Shown in pieces: positions 7,121-9,112 of a stretch of 9,112 nt of DNA. The translations under genes and the position numbers were made by a program. The DNA lies in contig JAJYOS010000202.1 in assembly GCA_021796055.1 (NCBI GenBank), forward strand, positions 1-9,112. Reading direction: 5' to 3'. Within the stretch, counting starts at the first letter, position 1. Each line of letters opens with the position of its first letter. Origin of the DNA: Bacteroidota bacterium. GTDB taxonomy: Bacteria; Bacteroidota; Kryptoniia; Kryptoniales; JAKASW01. The notes under the pieces are model-generated. The model had not been told where the DNA came from. It searched no databases and worked only from the letters and a program-made list of their open reading frames with translations.

Positions 7121-7713
7121 TAGTGTTTTGAAATAGCGTCAGTAATTCCAACTCGTATCATCATCACTGCTATGGCGGCAAGAAAAAGCGACGCGACCTT
7201 ACTGAATGCTCTCGCGCCGGCCGCTCCCATCAGGCGGTTCACGAGATCGCTATAATTGAAGATTATGTATACGATTGTCAGGTTAGCCGCAAGTGCGAGT
7301 GTCGTCAGCACATAGCCGTAAGAATTTACGAGTATAAGTATCGTGGTCAGCGCGGCGGGGCCCATAATGAGTGGGATGCCTATCGGAACAACTCCTATGG
7401 ATCCGCCCGGATCCCTGCGTTGTTGCTCATGGGCAAATATCAGGTCGTTCACCGAAAGGACGAGAAGAATTATCCCTCCCCCGATTCTGAAATCGCTCAG
7501 GGTTATCCCAAGGAAGTTGAATATACCCTTGCCTGCGACGATGAAGAGAATGGAGACGGCAAGCGCTGTGAAAGACGCCTCGATAACGAGCGTCCTCCTC
7601 TTGCGGGTTTCCAGGCCTGAAGTAAGAGATAAGAATATCGGTAAGACGCCGATCACGTCTATAGCCACGAACAAAGGAAGGAAGCAATAAAAGAAATCGT
7701 TTATGACTTTCAT
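7120..7713 (-). CDS. MarC family integral membrane protein
   Basis: A 197-residue protein with six predicted membrane spans (about 8-30, 42-62, 66-92, 107-130, 133-153, 170-192), the standard length and layout of the MarC/YhgN/YchE family (UPF0056). Recognisable blocks are LFVAIDVIGVLPIFLSL (14-30; other members usually have DPxG where this has DVIG), FRIGGGIILLVLSVNDL (75-91) and the second-half repeat VPIGIPLIMGPAALTTILIL (109-128). The family was once linked to multiple antibiotic resistance, but that link was withdrawn, and its transport substrate is unknown. The start ATG at 7713 has no Shine-Dalgarno sequence, and a promoter-like pair ends only five bases before it, so the mRNA may be leaderless. 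It is the first gene of a two-gene unit with the SDR-like gene nine bases downstream. Confidence 0.92.
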   Translation of the reverse strand: MKVINDFFYCFLPLFVAIDVIGVLPIFLSLTSGLETRKRRTLVIEASFTALAVSILFIVAGKGIFNFLGITLSDFRIGGGIILLVLSVNDLIFAHEQQRRDPGGSIGVVPIGIPLIMGPAALTTILILVNSYGYVLTTLALAANLTIVYIIFNYSDLVNRLMGAAGARAFSKVASLFLAAIAVMMIRVGITDAISKH

Positions 7714-7718
7714 ATGCG

Positions 7719-7747
7719 AAGATATTTGTGTGGTGGCTAAGTTGCAA
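7719..7747 (-). promoter_or_regulatory. Candidate promoter of marC, implying a leaderless mRNA
   Basis: On the minus strand TTGCAA (7747-7742) and TATCTT (7724-7719) are 17 bases apart, each matching four of six bases of the sigma-70 consensus. The -10 box ends five bases before the ATG at 7713, so transcription would begin at or next to the start codon. This fits the absence of a ribosome site, but the boxes are only moderate matches. Confidence 0.35.
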
Positions 7748-7780
7748 GCGTTGGTGGAGAGAACGAAATGTAGCTGAAAG

Positions 7781-7815
7781 GAAAACGGGAGCCGAAATGG
7801 TTACCGAGCTCCCGT
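7781..7815 (-). terminator. Intrinsic terminator of the Spy/CpxP-like gene
   Basis: Read on the minus strand, ACGGGAGC (7815-7808) pairs perfectly with GCTCCCGT (7792-7785) around a 15-base loop, followed at once by TTTCC and more pyrimidines. The stem starts 14 bases after the stop codon of the Spy-like gene. It also separates that unit from marC, which therefore needs its own promoter. Confidence 0.82.
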
Positions 7816-7829
7816 CCTAAAGCGCGAGA

Positions 7830-8387
7830 TTAGTTGTTCGGGTCTTGCGGCTGAGGAGCCTGTTGCATCATCCGATTTTGCCAGGGACCCGATCCGCGCA
7901 TCATTCCTGGCCGTCCCATCATCATACCTTTTCCCTGCATTCTGCCTTTCATCATCATCCCGGCTCTTCTTTCAAAGAACATGGGATGTTCGAGTAGCTT
8001 CTGCCATACCTTCTGCTGTTCCGGGGTCAGCAACTTGTTGACTTCGAACCATGCGTCCAGCTTGTTCTGCTGAAGTTGGGCCCTGAGATCAGCCATCTTC
8101 TTTATGGAGGCGTTCAATGCTTTCTGGTCCGGAGCTGTGGCTGTTGCGAGCTCATGGTAATCCAGACGGGCGTGCTGCAAGTTCGCGCGAACGTCGATTT
8201 GTTTCTGCATCATATTGAACCAGACATTGCGTACTTCGGTCTTCTGCTGATCCGTGAGCTTAAGAGCAGTCAGGAAGGGAGCATGGTGGTCCATCCAAGT
8301 CTGGCCCATTCGGGCGGCGGGCTGCGCGAACGCAGTTGTGCTCGCAATGACTAGGACTAGAGCCGTTGCCAACAATTTTGTTCTCAT
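7830..8387 (-). CDS. Spy/CpxP-like LTxxQ periplasmic protein with Met-rich tail
   Basis: A 185-residue exported protein. MRTKLLATALVLVIASTTAFA is a clear signal peptide, with cleavage likely after residue 21. The body is helical, with two LTxxQ-type motifs: LKLTDQQ (42-48) and LLTPEQQ (119-125), as in Spy, CpxP and ZraP, which are periplasmic chaperone or stress-sensing proteins. The tail is unusual: 11 methionines between 144 and 174, in clusters spaced by Gly, Arg and Lys, with no Cys and no His. Such Met clusters can bind copper(I), but this is inference. Several His residues occur in the body (H34, H35, H72, H78, H134). ATG at 8387 is preceded by GGAG (8400-8397) at nine bases. It is a single-gene unit with its own terminator and is divergent from the gene at 8686. 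Confidence 0.88.
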   Translation of the reverse strand: MRTKLLATALVLVIASTTAFAQPAARMGQTWMDHHAPFLTALKLTDQQKTEVRNVWFNMMQKQIDVRANLQHARLDYHELATATAPDQKALNASIKKMADLRAQLQQNKLDAWFEVNKLLTPEQQKVWQKLLEHPMFFERRAGMMMKGRMQGKGMMMGRPGMMRGSGPWQNRMMQQAPQPQDPNN

Positions 8388-8396
8388 TTTTCATTT

Positions 8397-8400
8397 CTCC
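8397..8400 (-). promoter_or_regulatory. Ribosome binding site of the Spy/CpxP-like gene
   Basis: GGAG on the minus strand lies nine bases before ATG 8387. A second ATG at 8394 is out of frame and too close to GGAG, so 8387 is the better start and gives a complete signal peptide. Confidence 0.7.
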
Positions 8401-8411
8401 TTGTTTGTAAA

Positions 8412-8434
8412 TCTATCTCTTTGACAACGATAGA
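8412..8434. promoter_or_regulatory. Inverted repeat, possible operator between divergent genes
   Basis: TCTATC (8412-8417) and GATAGA (8429-8434) form a perfect six-base inverted repeat with an 11-base spacer. It encloses a consensus TTGACA on the plus strand (8421-8426) and lies 25-47 bases before the Spy-like start codon. The size suits a dimeric regulator or a small mRNA hairpin. No regulator is encoded nearby, and six-base arms can arise by chance. Confidence 0.3.
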
Positions 8435-8450
8435 GCGGACGCGGTTTAAA
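8421..8450 (+). promoter_or_regulatory. Weak candidate promoter (TTGACA, N18, TTTAAA)
   Basis: A perfect -35 hexamer at 8421-8426 is followed after 18 bases by TTTAAA (8445-8450), a four-of-six -10 match. It would give a leader of about 230 bases for the gene at 8686. The second promoter nearer that gene looks better. Confidence 0.25.
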
Positions 8451-8510
8451 TCTGGTTACTCAATAATCCGCTGGCATCAAAGGTGTAGATTTGAGTATCT
8501 TTGTCATGCG

Positions 8511-8540
8511 TTCATCTGCAAGTTGCCCGAATGCTATAAT
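8511..8540 (+). promoter_or_regulatory. Extended -10 promoter for the secreted-protein gene at 8686
   Basis: TGCTATAAT (8532-8540) is a perfect TATAAT with the TGn extension. A weak -35 (TTCATC, 8511-8516) is 18 bases upstream, as often seen with extended -10 sites. Transcription would start near 8547, leaving a leader of about 139 bases. Confidence 0.5.
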
Positions 8541-8546
8541 ATGCTT

Positions 8547-8685
8547 GATAATTAACGGAGACGGCGCTCATCGTCCGGCCACTAAGCTTCCTGGGAAAGT
8601 CAAGCGCAGGGCGAGCGCTAATAGTTTTTCCAAGAACGCCTTCGGAAAAGGTTTTCTGACTTGCCTATCAAATACAGGACTACAA
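8547..8685 (+). other. Long leader with small hairpins before the secreted-protein gene
   Basis: The stretch between the likely transcription start and ATG 8686 contains AGCGC/GCGCT (8603-8607 with 8615-8619) followed by a T5 run at 8625-8629, and a longer imperfect hairpin with arms 8634-8642 and 8648-8656 (eight of nine pairs, loop CGGAA). No known riboswitch core is recognised. The same stretch is also open in frame with the gene downstream, so an N-terminal extension from ATG 8506 cannot be excluded. Confidence 0.3.
8676..8679 (+). promoter_or_regulatory. Ribosome binding site deciding the start at 8686
   Basis: AGGA sits six bases before ATG 8686. Together with the signal peptide that follows, it favours this start over the in-frame upstream ATG at 8506, which has no ribosome site. 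Confidence 0.6.
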
Positions 8686-9112
8686 ATGAAAAAAATCCAG
8701 ATACTTTCGGCGCTGGTCATACTCCTCGGTATTTCCACGAGCGGTATGGCTAAAAGCGATTCCACACTAGTTCATCTGAATGATTATTCCTTCCTTTACG
8801 GCAGGCAGTATTTCGTGCTCCGGAGTGGGAGGACGCAGATGTTCATACAATGGGACAAAGTCGACCTTGGCTCGGCTTTCACTTATTTACTGTTCGATGG
8901 GGAGAACGCACAGCAGAGCGCCAGGAAAGACAGTGCGTGCAATTTTAATCCGCAGTCGGGTTTCGAAAGCAGCGCGCTCGAAGTGGAAATGGGGGGATAT
9001 CCGTTCGTCGCGCTTGGACAAAATGCGACCGCGCGTTGGGTCTACGAAGACGGCATCCCAAAGGTCGAGGCAGTCTGGTGGGCGGGAGGCATCAAGGTTA
9101 CCGAGAACAAAA
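8686..9112 (+). CDS. Secreted protein of unknown function (3' partial)
   Basis: The frame is open from ATG 8686 to the window edge (142 codons), so the protein is truncated at its C-terminus. MKKIQILSALVILLGISTSGMA is a good signal peptide (basic start, hydrophobic core, small residues before a cut after residue 22). The mature part is rich in aromatic and small residues with alternating strands, such as FLYGRQYFVLRSGRTQMFIQ, a second block near TYLLFDGENAQQSARKDS and EAVWWAGGIKVTE at the visible end. It looks like the N-terminal beta-sandwich of a larger exported protein, perhaps an enzyme acting on polymers, but I do not recognise the family. It has one Cys in the visible part and no lipobox, so it is probably not a lipoprotein. 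It is transcribed away from the Spy-like gene. Confidence 0.75.
   Translation, partial: MKKIQILSALVILLGISTSGMAKSDSTLVHLNDYSFLYGRQYFVLRSGRTQMFIQWDKVDLGSAFTYLLFDGENAQQSARKDSACNFNPQSGFESSALEVEMGGYPFVALGQNATARWVYEDGIPKVEAVWWAGGIKVTENK

Noticed and set aside
8547..8685. Riboswitch, in particular a cobalamin type (GGCCACT and TGGGAAA words)
   Set aside because: The B12 box and the rest of the conserved core are absent, and no other class core was recognised.
8568..8765. Minus-strand open frame of 65 codons over the leader and start of the last gene
   Set aside because: It overlaps a plus-strand signal peptide with a ribosome site and has no coding features of its own.

Overview
The window reads as a piece of a chromosome from a Gram-negative, LPS-making bacterium of moderate GC content. 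An LpxH-type lipid A enzyme, a class A penicillin-binding protein, a Spy/CpxP-like periplasmic protein and several signal peptides all point to a cell with an outer membrane. The LpxH and PBP1A sequences most resemble forms I associate with the Bacteroidota/Ignavibacteria/Chlorobi (FCB) side of the tree. That placement is an inference from remembered family features, not a search result. There are no mobile elements, CRISPR arrays, rRNA or tRNA genes.

Left part (1-1169): possibly the last codons of an upstream gene, a GC-containing hairpin at 70-93, then a membrane protein with a C-terminal DUF218/YdcF domain that starts at TTG. Centre (1170-6322): a tightly packed plus-strand cluster of nusB, an Atg22/UMF1-type MFS transporter, a small secreted protein with a Cys pair resembling the DsbD N-terminal domain, lpxH and a PBP1A-type peptidoglycan synthase. 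Junctions are 4-base ATGA overlaps or gaps of 0-1 base, so the five genes are probably one transcript with coupled translation. Lipid A synthesis (LpxH) and wall synthesis (PBP1A) sit together, making this an envelope-growth cluster led by an antitermination factor.

Right part (6319-8400): minus-strand genes. A MarC-family membrane protein is followed by a short-chain dehydrogenase-like protein that lacks the usual YxxxK active-site pair; its stop codon overlaps the PBP1A stop codon tail to tail. Upstream of marC lies a strong intrinsic terminator that closes a single-gene unit for a Met-rich Spy/CpxP-like (LTxxQ) periplasmic protein. The far right (8401-9112) is a divergent intergenic region of about 300 bases with an extended -10 promoter and an inverted repeat, then the start of a secreted protein of unknown function that runs off the window.

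No wholly new system is evident. The points most worth a second look are the degenerate SDR active site, the 140-base leader that is also open in frame with the last gene, the small Cys-pair protein between the transporter and lpxH, the apparently leaderless marC, and the homopolymer tracts inside the transporter gene.
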